Source of the DNA: Bacteroidota bacterium
Lineage (GTDB): Bacteria > Bacteroidota > Bacteroidia > Chitinophagales > Chitinophagaceae
Assembly: GCA_018267615.1 (NCBI GenBank)
Contig: JAFDYD010000003.1
Coordinates: 62,001 to 126,000 of the forward strand
Direction of reading: 5' to 3'
DNA length: 64,000 nucleotides
Numbering within the stretch: the stretch's first letter is position 1; each line of letters starts with the position of its first letter. The position numbers and the translations under genes were made by a program. This document shows positions 34,258 through 42,826 of the stretch, piece by piece. A model generated the notes under the pieces. It saw nothing but the letters and a program-made list of their open reading frames with translations. It ran no database searches and was not told the DNA's origin.

Positions 34258-34445
34258 AGATAGTTGAATAGTCGATAGGTCGATAAGTCGATAAGTTGAT
34301 AGGTCGATAAGTCGATAGGTTGATTGTCGCCACGCATTAATGAATCGACCTCTCGACTTATCGACCAATCGACTATTCAACCTTTCAACCTTTCAACCTT
34401 TCAACCTTTCAACTTCTCAACCTTTCAACCTCTCAACCCCTCAAC
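34258..34445. repeat. 9-bp tandem repeats in opposite orientation forming an inverted repeat
   Basis: The left part (34262-34325) repeats GTCGATAAG/GTCGATAGG-like units with a 9-bp step; the middle (34343-34378) holds the complement (CGACTTATCGACCAATCGAC); the right part (34377-34445) repeats CCTTTCAAC about eight times with a 9-bp step. No array spacer or cas gene is present. The region lies between the divergent DUF1415 and quinone oxidoreductase genes. Confidence 0.85.
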
Positions 34446-34476
34446 TCATCTATCTTTGCCGATATAAATTTTTTGC

Positions 34477-35448
34477 ATGAAAGCCATTATCATTTCAAAA
34501 CCAGGCGGACCAGAAGTTTTAGAAATGCAGGAAAGAAAAATTCCTGAGCCGGCAGTCAATGACGTATTGATTAAAATAAAGGCCGCGGGAGTAAATCGCC
34601 CCGATTTATTTCAGCGTGCGGGGAATTATCCTCCGCCTCCAGGTGCATCACCCGATATTCCGGGATTGGAAGTAGCAGGAACAATCGTAACATGCGGTGC
34701 AAATGTTTCACGTTGGAAAAAAGGCGATCGCGTATGTGCATTGCTGTCAGGTGGAGGTTATGCGGAGTATGCTGTGGTTGATGCGGGACAATGTATGTCC
34801 ATCCCGGATAATATAGATGAAGCGGAAGCCTGCACAATTCCTGAAACGGTATTTACAGTTTGGAATAATGTTTTCCAACGGGGAAGACTAGCTGCAGGTG
34901 AAAATTTTTTGGTACATGGTGGCAGCGGCGGCATCGGCATCACTGCCATTCAATTGGCAAAAGCGTTTGGCGCAAATGTGTTTGCAACGGCGGGATCAAA
35001 AGAAAAATGCGAAGCCTGTATTGCACTCGGTGCTATTGAGTGCGTCAATTATAAAGAAAAAGATTTTGAAGAAGTTTTTATCAAGGAAGGGATGGATGTG
35101 ATACTCGATATGGTTGGGGGTGACTATATTCCAAAAAATATAAATCTGCTTCGCCCGGAAGGAAGGCTGGTTTTTATCAATGCAGTGGGAGGAAGTCGCG
35201 GTGAATTTGATGTCCGAACGATTATGAAAAAGCGGTTGACCATTACCGGTAGTATGTTGCGTGCGCGGGAAATCAGTTTCAAGGCGGCGCTGGCAATAGA
35301 AGTAGAAAAAAATGTATGGCCGCTGATCGAAAGTGGGAAATTCAAACCGATTATCTATAGGCGGTTTCCATTGCGTGAGGCTGCTGCAGCCCATGCGTTA
35401 ATGGAAAGCAGTGAGCATATCGGGAAAATAGTTTTGATGAATGAGTGA
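34477..35448 (+). CDS. NAD(P)H quinone oxidoreductase (zinc-free MDR family, PIG3-like)
   Basis: 323 residues of the medium-chain dehydrogenase/reductase superfamily without the zinc ligands of alcohol dehydrogenases. Substrate-domain block GVNRPDLFQRAGNYPPPPG; cofactor-domain loop FLVHGGSGGIGITAIQLAKA, of the A/GxxGxxG type; conserved tail HALMESSEHIGKIVL. Matches the TP53I3/PIG3-like branch that reduces quinones with NADPH. Cytoplasmic. It stands alone between repeats. Confidence 0.9.
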   Translation: MKAIIISKPGGPEVLEMQERKIPEPAVNDVLIKIKAAGVNRPDLFQRAGNYPPPPGASPDIPGLEVAGTIVTCGANVSRWKKGDRVCALLSGGGYAEYAVVDAGQCMSIPDNIDEAEACTIPETVFTVWNNVFQRGRLAAGENFLVHGGSGGIGITAIQLAKAFGANVFATAGSKEKCEACIALGAIECVNYKEKDFEEVFIKEGMDVILDMVGGDYIPKNINLLRPEGRLVFINAVGGSRGEFDVRTIMKKRLTITGSMLRAREISFKAALAIEVEKNVWPLIESGKFKPIIYRRFPLREAAAAHALMESSEHIGKIVLMNE

Positions 35449-35450
35449 AG

Positions 35451-35522
35451 GATTGATCCTTTGCGGCTTCGCGCCTTTGCAAGAAAAATATTTACGAAGG
35501 CACGAAACTGCAAAGAATCAAT
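35451..35522. repeat. Imperfect intergenic inverted repeat after the quinone oxidoreductase
   Basis: Arms of about 27 bases (GATTGATCCTTTGCGGC at 35451 and its imperfect complement ending near 35522), same word family as 29335-29384. A T-rich stretch follows (35522-35530), so this copy could terminate transcription. Confidence 0.65.
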
Positions 35523-36064
35523 TCTTTTTCTCGCGCAAATCTTTGCAAATTATCCTGATACCAAATCTGTCTGGTTTTTATTCTTAAATAGAAATAGCGT
35601 AATTGTTCCGAGCCGGATATAGTATTGTTGCGAACATTGCCTTGTTTTTTTACGATTTTAAAATTTGTGTAGAAATTTTGTTTACCTTCTCAAAACTATT
35701 TCGTCCAAAGGTTAGTGAGAGACAAAAGACAATTGCACTAAAATCATTTTCCGGCTTTAATTTTTTTTTGAGATTCTGAAAAAACCGTATAAATACCTAT
35801 AGTAATCCGGAAAATTATTTTTTATTTTATCTAGATTTTTCTGCGAGCATTTTTTGTTGCGCATGTCGGACTGATTCATTACACTAAAGTATGGCAGTTT
35901 TCAACCGTAAGGTTTTGTTGTAGTCCATGCCCTTTTTGATAACTCAATGTTCATAATTCCCCCCCAGTTCTGATTAGTAAAGGCCCTGAATTTTATTTAT
36001 TGTAAAGCCTGAATCGGCATTTTCTGCCGGTAAGGAAATCTTTTTACCTTATTTAATCAGTAAC
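35523..36064. other. 540-base region without genes, upstream of the eCIS cluster
   Basis: A/T-rich, with no convincing ORF on either strand and no member of the tandem-operator family. Short hairpins only (for example GGCA/TGCC and TAAGG/CCTTA near 36018-36053). A seven-C run lies at about 35959. The eCIS promoter must be here, but no exact TAnnTTTG element was found. Confidence 0.6.
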
Positions 36065-36667
36065 ATGATTGATACTGCTCTTATATTGCTCAGAGATGAG
36101 CTGATATCTTTTCTTTCTACTAAGGATTCTGCAAATGTGATTATTGATAATGTTGGACTGTTTGAATCATCAGGCGGAAACGGGCTTGCCGATAATATTA
36201 TTATTTCCCTGGTGAATATTGAGGAAGAAAGTTCGTTGAAAAATCAACCGGCACTCAAAAGACCATTTACCAATCGTGCTGTCTATCGCAATCCTCCGGT
36301 GTATCTTAATCTCTACGTTTTATTTACCTGCAATTATTCCGGCGATAGTTATCGCCTTGCATTAAGAAGACTTTCATATATCGTTCAGTTTCTTCAAAGC
36401 AAAAATTCTTTTTCAATCGCATCTTCTGTTTCGGCGGGAAGTGCGGATTTAACTGATCCGGATATTATCGATTTAAGATTCACGATGGAACTATACACAC
36501 TCACTTTTGAACAGATCAATTATTTGTGGGGATCGCTGGGTGGCAGACAAATTCCTTTTGCCATGTACAAACTGCGACTGGTTGCTATTACGGAACGTGC
36601 CATTGCGCGTGAAGTGCCATTGATCGAAGAAATTGAAACTAACCTAACTAAAATAACTAACCCTTAA
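36065..36667 (+). CDS. eCIS tail-terminator/cap protein (DUF4255, Pvc16-like)
   Basis: 200 residues, DUF4255 family. N-terminal MIDTALILLRDELISFL, then NIIISLVNIEEE and YLNLYVLFTCNY with YRLALRRLSYIVQFLQ, the standard plan of Pvc16/Afp16 N-domains, which cap the distal end of sheath and tube. First gene of the contractile injection cluster; the next gene starts 8 bases after its stop. No C-terminal extension is seen. Confidence 0.9.
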   Translation: MIDTALILLRDELISFLSTKDSANVIIDNVGLFESSGGNGLADNIIISLVNIEEESSLKNQPALKRPFTNRAVYRNPPVYLNLYVLFTCNYSGDSYRLALRRLSYIVQFLQSKNSFSIASSVSAGSADLTDPDIIDLRFTMELYTLTFEQINYLWGSLGGRQIPFAMYKLRLVAITERAIAREVPLIEEIETNLTKITNP

Positions 36668-36675
36668 GATAAAAT

Positions 36676-37995
36676 ATGTCGCTTGTATATAAAACTCTTT
36701 TTGAAATAAAACTGATGCACGAATTTTTTATCACGGATGAGAGTGGCGTGACGAAATTCGACGAGCCGGATCAGCAAAAGAGGTTGCTTTTTTTATCGGG
36801 AGAATATACCAATGATCGCGAATCTATCGATCGGGATCTTGATTTTGCTTTCCCGGAATCTTTTGCAGCTACAAGCAGTGAATATAATTTAAAACTTCTA
36901 CCGTCATATTCCGGATGCAAAGTATTGATGCGCGTGAACACAAAGGTGCAAACGGATAATTCCGTTTTGTATGAACCCTTTGTTCCACTACTGGAAAATC
37001 TTCGCATACCCATTATCGTTTCCCGGAAAAATAACCTGGTAGATGTTTATACCAACGTGCGCATCAACAGACCGGTTTCATCGTCTTATTTTTTCACCAA
37101 TGAAAATTTAGCCGGTGCAAAAATATTTCCATTTCTTCCCAACGATATATCAGCAACTACTTCTGGATACGACTACGAACAAGGAGAACTTGCATTGTCT
37201 GGCACCACGATCACAGAATATTATAAAGATGAAAACGCGGCGGATGCCTGGAAAACAGTAGCTGGACAATCTTTCGCCAATGAAAATGATCGATTACTTC
37301 TTCCGCTGAAATTCAACTATGCATTTTCCAGCGACACAAATATCACGCAGGCAGATTTTACACTGAAAGATAAAAACGGGAATATTATCAAATCGGTTTC
37401 TATCACAACTGCCGAAGCGATCAGAAATTTTACATTGAATTTTTCGGATGATGCTGAACTGCTGATTACCCCTGACGATGCGTTGTTTGCTGATTATATT
37501 TTTTCATTAGAAGTGAGTGGCACCAACGGGTATTCTTCCATTTCGAATATTATATTCTACGAAGATTCTTATAACAGGAATGCATGGGCGCTTATCAGTA
37601 TCAGGGCTGCAGTTACAAACGCCGCATTTAATTTACTCGCGAATGACGGCTTCCTGGTAACAAGAAAAGACTCCGGCGGAGTGGTAACCGATGCACCTGT
37701 TTTTGAAATCCCAATTAAAAGCAGGTTTGGCTATTGGCGATACATCAACAATAAAGGAGACGAACTCGATTTGATTTCTGATTTGACCGGTTATCTTTTT
37801 AAGGTCGATAAAATTTTGCAGACGAAAGAACCGAAGCATTTGTCAAAAACTTATTTCATACTAACTAATGATACCGGAACGGAAACAAAATATTTGCCCA
37901 ATCCAACTAACTATGAAATACAAAAAGACGATAAGGACCGGCTTTGTTTTGATATCAAAGTAGCGAGATCAGATTTATTTCCAATCATACCATAA
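36676..37995 (+). CDS. eCIS-associated beta-rich protein of unknown function (439 aa)
   Basis: I do not recognise this gene, but it is clearly part of the operon: 8 bases after the cap gene and 34 before the sheath. It begins MSLVYKTLFEIKLMHEFF and is rich in short hydrophobic/polar alternation typical of beta sandwiches, with an Ig-like stretch around residues 200-290 (TQADFTLKDKNGNIIKSVS, YIFSLEVSGTNGYSS). The C-terminal part has FGYWRYINNKGDELDLI. There is no signal peptide or transmembrane helix. Position suggests a cap, collar or sheath-associated component, or an early assembly factor. It lacks sheath, tube and fibre signatures. Confidence 0.7.
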   Translation: MSLVYKTLFEIKLMHEFFITDESGVTKFDEPDQQKRLLFLSGEYTNDRESIDRDLDFAFPESFAATSSEYNLKLLPSYSGCKVLMRVNTKVQTDNSVLYEPFVPLLENLRIPIIVSRKNNLVDVYTNVRINRPVSSSYFFTNENLAGAKIFPFLPNDISATTSGYDYEQGELALSGTTITEYYKDENAADAWKTVAGQSFANENDRLLLPLKFNYAFSSDTNITQADFTLKDKNGNIIKSVSITTAEAIRNFTLNFSDDAELLITPDDALFADYIFSLEVSGTNGYSSISNIIFYEDSYNRNAWALISIRAAVTNAAFNLLANDGFLVTRKDSGGVVTDAPVFEIPIKSRFGYWRYINNKGDELDLISDLTGYLFKVDKILQTKEPKHLSKTYFILTNDTGTETKYLPNPTNYEIQKDDKDRLCFDIKVARSDLFPIIP

Positions 37996-38029
37996 TCATC
38001 CAATAATCAAAATTTAAAAAATAAATTTT

Positions 38030-39481
38030 ATGGCAGATTACAAAACACCGGGAGTATATATAGAAGAAATTCCGCATCTCCCACCGTCCATTGCATCAGT
38101 TGAAACGGCCATTCCGGCTTTTATCGGTTACACTGAAAAAGCGCAATGGCAACAGCCCGATGATCTGTTGAACAAGCCATGGCGTATCGAATCTTTACTG
38201 GAGTATGAACAGTATTACGGATTCCCGGATCCGGAAACACAGAGTTTGTCAGTAACATTTGCTACGTCGGGTACGAGAACGGATATCACTGGCGTCGTTG
38301 ATGAAACAGCGAGGTCGAAATTTTTGATGCACTATTCATTGCAAATGTTCTTCGCCAATGGCGGTGGTCCCTGCTGGATTACTTCGGTTGACAATTATAC
38401 AAATGGCGGCGGTGTTATTGTTGCACAGAAATTGAAAGATGGACTGGCAGAGGTTGCGAAGATCAATGAAGTTACATTATTGGTTTTTCCGGATGCAGTG
38501 AATCTCGACACGGCGACTGATTACTATGATGTATATACGACGGCAATTGTTCAGTGTTTCACATTACAGGATCGTTTTACGGTAATGGATGTTTGGCATG
38601 ATCCGAATAACCTTGATGTTTGGGATCTTGATATCAATGGCATTGCCGGTTCGGGCGGATTGAGAAATATTCTCGGTGGTGATACCGATCATTTGAAATA
38701 TGCCGCAGTATATTTTCCAAGAATAAAAACAGGAGTCGATTTTAATTATAAAATGCCAGGTGATCAGACAACGGACAATGATGCGGCCATCAAACTTGTA
38801 AATGCTCCCGGCGGCGCACAAACACTCGCCGATCTTAAGAAAGGAAATAATGCCTTGTATTTCCAGGCAAAAAGTGCGTTGACAAATGTTCAGATGCTGT
38901 TGCCACCATCTTCCGCGATGGTTGGTATTTATGCGCAGGTCGATAATGCACGTGGTGTATGGAAAGCGCCGGCAAATGTGAATATCGTGAATGCGATCGA
39001 GCCCCAATATTTAATTACAAACGCGGAACAGGAAAATCTGAATGTTGATCCTGTCGATGGCAAATCAGTGAATGTGATCAGGAAATTCGAAGGTCGCGGA
39101 CCCGCGATTGTGTGGGGAGCGAGAACACTCGCAGGAAATGATAACGAGTGGAGATATATTCCTGTGCGCAGATATTTTAATATGGTTGAAGAGTCAGTGA
39201 AAAATGCAACTGAGCAATTTGTGTTTGAACCTAATGATGAAAATACATGGGTGCGTGTAAAGTCAATGATCGCAAATTACCTGACACAACAATGGAAAGC
39301 CGGAGCACTGATGGGTGCATCTACGAAGGAAGCTTTTTTTGTTCATGTCGGTCTCGGCGAAACCATGACAGAACTGGATCTGTGGGAAGGAAGAATGATT
39401 ATAGAAATAGGAATGGCAGTGGTAAGGCCTGCTGAATTCATCATACTTCGTTTCATGCATAAAATGCTCCAGGAATCTTAA
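38030..39481 (+). CDS. Contractile sheath protein (Pvc2/3/4-like)
   Basis: 483 residues of the phage-tail-sheath family. N-terminal PGVYIEEIPHLPPSIASVET, then IPAFIGYTEKA, and the C-terminal handshake region ELDLWEGRMIIEIGMAVVRP followed by EFIILRF, which interlocks neighbouring subunits. Only one sheath gene is visible, while PVC/Afp clusters usually carry three paralogues, so a simpler sheath is expected here. Confidence 0.95.
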   Translation: MADYKTPGVYIEEIPHLPPSIASVETAIPAFIGYTEKAQWQQPDDLLNKPWRIESLLEYEQYYGFPDPETQSLSVTFATSGTRTDITGVVDETARSKFLMHYSLQMFFANGGGPCWITSVDNYTNGGGVIVAQKLKDGLAEVAKINEVTLLVFPDAVNLDTATDYYDVYTTAIVQCFTLQDRFTVMDVWHDPNNLDVWDLDINGIAGSGGLRNILGGDTDHLKYAAVYFPRIKTGVDFNYKMPGDQTTDNDAAIKLVNAPGGAQTLADLKKGNNALYFQAKSALTNVQMLLPPSSAMVGIYAQVDNARGVWKAPANVNIVNAIEPQYLITNAEQENLNVDPVDGKSVNVIRKFEGRGPAIVWGARTLAGNDNEWRYIPVRRYFNMVEESVKNATEQFVFEPNDENTWVRVKSMIANYLTQQWKAGALMGASTKEAFFVHVGLGETMTELDLWEGRMIIEIGMAVVRPAEFIILRFMHKMLQES

Positions 39482-39506
39482 TTATTAAACCTTATAAATA
39501 AATACT

Positions 39507-40616
39507 ATGACCACGATGCAACAACAATACCGCAACAAAACCGATCAAAAGGATGATTGCGGCTGCAGTGATTGTAAGGACAAAGACAATGCCACGCAGG
39601 TTAGTATCAATACTGTTCGCGCAACACTCTGTTCACTGCTGTATGATAGCCAGGGAACAGTTGCGAAACTCGAAACAAAATTCACGGGCGAAAGCGAGGT
39701 GTACCAGGAAAAGAGATGCATCTTTCTCCATACTGAAAGTAACTACAGGCGCTATCGCAATTTTGAAATATGTACGGGCACGGAATTGATCCAAACGAAT
39801 GATTCGGTAAAAGCAACTGTTGCCCAGTTGAAAGATTGGAACAAAAGCTTGAATACTACCTTAACGAATTTGTTCAAACAAATCAAAGATCTGAAGACAA
39901 AATTTACAGATCTCAAAGATGCCGCGGGCAAACTCGATACCGCTTACGGTGATAAATGTAACAACGGTCAGAAAAAAGCGCTTACTGGTAAGAGTAGCGA
40001 AAATTGCGATGACCAAAAGCAGCCTATCGACGCATGTAAGGATGCAGACACAGAAATAAAACAATTGATTTGTGTTCCAAAAGGTTTGTGGAAAGATATC
40101 GATTCAATATTCCAGTCATCATCGGACGTAATTGGCATCCAGATATTTTCAAACATCGATGCATTGGATCAGATGCAAAAAGATCTTTCAACAAAATCAT
40201 CGGCGTTCGATAAACAGATCAGCGATACGATGAAGACGAGAAAAACTGAGCTCGATAAATTACAGGATGATCTCGTTACGTCGGTCAAGACAATTACACA
40301 AGTAGCAATCGACAGGAATACACAAAGAGCCAACTTCGAAGGATATTACGACACTACAGATTTTCTTTGTTGTCCAACCTGTTCCTGTGTTCCAAAAGAC
40401 GACACGAATAATAACCAGGACAGCAGTAATAATTACAAAAGTGGCAACACTCAAAATACAAAGGATTGCAATGATGGTTGTCCACCGCGACTCAAAAATT
40501 GCGAACAGGAAATCTGTGATATCTGCGAAGAAGTGCAAAAAACGTATTGCTGCGATGCAGATAATCCTAATCCAACTAAACCAACACCGCCACCAATTAA
40601 AAAAGGTTGCGATTAA
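39507..40616 (+). CDS. Cys-rich coiled-coil protein 1, function unknown
   Basis: 369 residues with 22 cysteines. The N-terminus has DDCGCSDCKDK; a long helical, coiled-coil-like middle follows (about 90-280, with FKQIKDLKTKFTDLKD and QMQKDLSTKSSAFDKQI); the C-terminal third is very Cys-rich (FLCCPTCSCVPKD, CEQEICDICEE, TYCCDAD) and ends in a proline-rich tail KPTPPPIKKGCD. It begins 25 bases after the sheath stop and is followed by a second protein of the same style. No signal peptide. The vicinal CC pairs and CxC motifs suggest metal binding or disulfide cross-links in the finished particle. I do not recognise a family; a structural or decoration role is inferred only from position. Confidence 0.7.
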   Translation: MTTMQQQYRNKTDQKDDCGCSDCKDKDNATQVSINTVRATLCSLLYDSQGTVAKLETKFTGESEVYQEKRCIFLHTESNYRRYRNFEICTGTELIQTNDSVKATVAQLKDWNKSLNTTLTNLFKQIKDLKTKFTDLKDAAGKLDTAYGDKCNNGQKKALTGKSSENCDDQKQPIDACKDADTEIKQLICVPKGLWKDIDSIFQSSSDVIGIQIFSNIDALDQMQKDLSTKSSAFDKQISDTMKTRKTELDKLQDDLVTSVKTITQVAIDRNTQRANFEGYYDTTDFLCCPTCSCVPKDDTNNNQDSSNNYKSGNTQNTKDCNDGCPPRLKNCEQEICDICEEVQKTYCCDADNPNPTKPTPPPIKKGCD

Positions 40617-40638
40617 TTAATTCTAAAAAAATAATATT

Positions 40639-41676
40639 ATGCTCACGAAACATAATTATGTAGACATCGCCACCGGTTGGGACCAGGAAACGATACTCGA
40701 TTGCTGCAAATCGAATAATCCGGAAGATCCCTGTTGTTCCGATTGTTGTTATGACAGTTGGCAGGATGAATTAAACAAAGTGAATCCCGCCTATAACCAC
40801 GCAGTTGAATGCGCCACACAATTGCAAAATAAAGTTGATTTTATTACAGCGCGGCGCGACAAATACAAAAGTTGGGTTGATGAATTAGACAAAGCGGAAA
40901 CACTTGCGAGAGATATTTGCCACCAGCTTAAATTAATTGCTGTTCAATCCGAAAAAATCTGGTACAACTCCTGCAAAGCAGTGGAAGCAATCGAAATTCT
41001 TTTTTGTATGATCCGCGATATATTCATGCAGATCGATAAACTGAAAACGATCTACGACAGTTTGCAAAATTGCATCAGCCGCAATAATGATCCATGTCTC
41101 GTAAAGGGTCAGGGTATATTAAAATACCTGGATGACTACAAAATAAAACTGGACGCGACTATCAAAACCAGGGATGATGTTGTTAAAAATATTATTGATG
41201 CGATCAGGATAGGGAATCTCATTCGAAATAATATTTCGACAAAAGACTGTCCATGCGATGATACCACATACGATCCTTGTGCCGATAATCAAACTCCCTG
41301 CGCCACGGTCGAAGGAGCTGTTTATTACGGGTTCAAAACAATTATCTGCGAATGGTATAATGCATTTGCCTGCGATGTTGATTGCACAACTACGAGTACT
41401 CAAACGCAGAACCAGTCGCAGCAAACGCAGAGTGGCAGCTCGCAGGATAATTGCGATGATGAAAAATGCGAATTGAAACCAACATTTGATTTCCCGATCT
41501 GCAATAATTCTTTCAAAATAAAAGTGCAGGGCTGGGTTCAGAAAGATGACGACAAACTGAAAGAACTGATGCCGAAATTAAACAAGCTCAAGATGAAAAG
41601 AGAAGCGTTGCTTGCTTGCAAAACTAGTTTGGTTAGTGCAATCAAAGCAGTGGATCCGGTAGCTAGATGCAAATAA
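40639..41676 (+). CDS. Cys-rich coiled-coil protein 2, function unknown
   Basis: 345 residues with 24 cysteines. The N-terminus packs several vicinal pairs (LDCCKSNNPEDPCCSDCC); a helical middle (about 50-195) has DKYKSWVDELDKAETLARD and IFMQIDKLKTIYDSL; then KDCPCDDTTYDPCADNQTPC, a Gln/Ser/Thr-rich low-complexity linker (about 253-273) and a basic helical end (KLNKLKMKREALLACK). The layout (Cys cluster, coiled coil, Cys cluster) resembles that of the preceding gene, so the two may be distant paralogues. Lies 22 bases after it and 34 before the first tube gene. No known eCIS component matches. Confidence 0.7.
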   Translation: MLTKHNYVDIATGWDQETILDCCKSNNPEDPCCSDCCYDSWQDELNKVNPAYNHAVECATQLQNKVDFITARRDKYKSWVDELDKAETLARDICHQLKLIAVQSEKIWYNSCKAVEAIEILFCMIRDIFMQIDKLKTIYDSLQNCISRNNDPCLVKGQGILKYLDDYKIKLDATIKTRDDVVKNIIDAIRIGNLIRNNISTKDCPCDDTTYDPCADNQTPCATVEGAVYYGFKTIICEWYNAFACDVDCTTTSTQTQNQSQQTQSGSSQDNCDDEKCELKPTFDFPICNNSFKIKVQGWVQKDDDKLKELMPKLNKLKMKREALLACKTSLVSAIKAVDPVARCK

Positions 41677-41710
41677 AAATTAATCATTTTAAACAATTAA
41701 AATAAAATAT

Positions 41711-42175
41711 ATGGCAGACGATCCCAAAAAAAATTATCCGCTTCCCAAATTTCATTTTCAGTTGGAATGGGGAGGCACGCGTGTCGGTTTTACGGAAGTG
41801 AGTGGACTTGATTTTGAAACAACACCGATCGAATATCGTGAAGGAAGTAGTCCTGTATATCACAAAACGAAACAACCGGGCATGACGAAGTACAGTGATA
41901 TCACATTGAAGCGCGGAACATTCCTGGGTGATTTCGAATATTTCGAATTGTGGAAGAAAACTTTCATGTTCCAGGAAGGGAAGGAAAAATTCAGAAGAGA
42001 TGTCAATATCAAATTACTGGATGAAGAACACAAGCCGATCATCACCTGGGCATTGTCCAAAGCATGGCCGTCAAAAATTCAATCCACCGATTTGAAGGCA
42101 GACGGAAATGAAGTCGCTATTGAAACAATGACATTGGTTCATGAAGGGCTCACCATTGTTGAAGCCAAGCCATAA
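41711..42175 (+). CDS. Inner tube protein 1 (gp19/Hcp-like, Pvc1/5-like)
   Basis: 154 residues of the phage-tail tube family. FHFQLEWGGTRVGFTEVSGL and YSDITLKRGTFLGD are the conserved strands, with a KAWPSKIQSTDLKADGNEV end. Such proteins stack as hexameric rings to form the lumen that carries effectors. This one, with the longest standard tube features, is the best candidate for the main tube subunit. Confidence 0.92.
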   Translation: MADDPKKNYPLPKFHFQLEWGGTRVGFTEVSGLDFETTPIEYREGSSPVYHKTKQPGMTKYSDITLKRGTFLGDFEYFELWKKTFMFQEGKEKFRRDVNIKLLDEEHKPIITWALSKAWPSKIQSTDLKADGNEVAIETMTLVHEGLTIVEAKP

Positions 42176-42181
42176 TAAAAA

Positions 42182-42646
42182 ATGCAAATCATGCCGGATA
42201 GTTTTTATCAAACCGTCAATTTTCATTTCAAAGTGGAATTCAGCGTGTATGGAAAAGATGTGGACGTGATGTTTCAATCTGTAAGTGGATTGGATTCCAC
42301 ATTGGATACAGAACCCGTGAAGGAAGGCGGTGAAAATCGCTTTGAACATGTTATTCCGGTAAGAAGAAAATATGGACCGTTGATTTTGAAACGCGGACTT
42401 CTCAATCCCGGAAAATCCGGCATCACCGACTGGTTGAAAAGAGCTTTTGACGATGAGAATGTAGTTCCGATACCAACGGTAACGATCAAATTGTTGAATG
42501 AACTGCACAAACCTTTGATGGTTTGGACGATCAATAACGTTTGGCCGCGCAGTTGGAAAATAGGAGAATTAAATGCGGAGCAGGGCGCTGTACTTATTGA
42601 AACGCTGGAGTTGAATTATAATCGTTTAATATTCACAAACAATTAA
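42182..42646 (+). CDS. Inner tube protein 2 (tube initiator-like)
   Basis: 154 residues (or 151 from the second Met at 42191). Same fold as the preceding gene: FHFKVEFSVYG, MFQSVSGLD, RKYGPLILKRGLL, WPRSWKIGELNAEQGAV. In PVC-type clusters several tube paralogues exist, one of which joins the tube to the spike; the order here (second tube, then DUF5908, then LysM adaptor) favours that role for this protein. Starts 6 bases after tube 1. Confidence 0.88.
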   Translation: MQIMPDSFYQTVNFHFKVEFSVYGKDVDVMFQSVSGLDSTLDTEPVKEGGENRFEHVIPVRRKYGPLILKRGLLNPGKSGITDWLKRAFDDENVVPIPTVTIKLLNELHKPLMVWTINNVWPRSWKIGELNAEQGAVLIETLELNYNRLIFTNN

Positions 42647-42649
42647 ATT

Positions 42650-42826
42650 ATGAGCATTGAAGTCAGGGAACTTGTTATCAAAGCTACGATTGTTCCTGAA
42701 AACTCAAACAGCGCGGGATCAGCAGGAGGCGATGCTGCAAATAATAACGTGTCTCCGAGCGAAGCGATGATAAACGCTTGCGTTGAAAAAATTCTTGAAA
42801 TAATAAAAGACAAACATGGCAGATAA
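42650..42826 (+). CDS. DUF5908-family small eCIS protein (58 aa)
   Basis: A 58-residue frame, ATG at 42650, TAA at 42824-42826, starting MSIEVRELVIKATIV, the conserved beginning of DUF5908 proteins found in eCIS clusters. A Ser/Ala/Gly/Asn linker (19-33) joins it to a C-terminal helix (EAMINACVEKILEIIKDK). It starts 3 bases after the tube gene stop and overlaps the next gene's ATG by 11 bases, so the two are translationally coupled. Role unknown; probably a small baseplate or tube-junction component. Confidence 0.85.
   Translation: MSIEVRELVIKATIVPENSNSAGSAGGDAANNNVSPSEAMINACVEKILEIIKDKHGR

Noticed and set aside
34377-34445. Regular 9-bp repeats that might be taken for a CRISPR array
   Set aside because: Units are far too short, there are no spacers and no cas genes nearby; it is a tandem repeat that is part of a dyad.
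35523-36064. Possible riboswitch or small RNA upstream of the eCIS cluster
   Set aside because: Only short weak hairpins were found and no conserved riboswitch core could be recognised.
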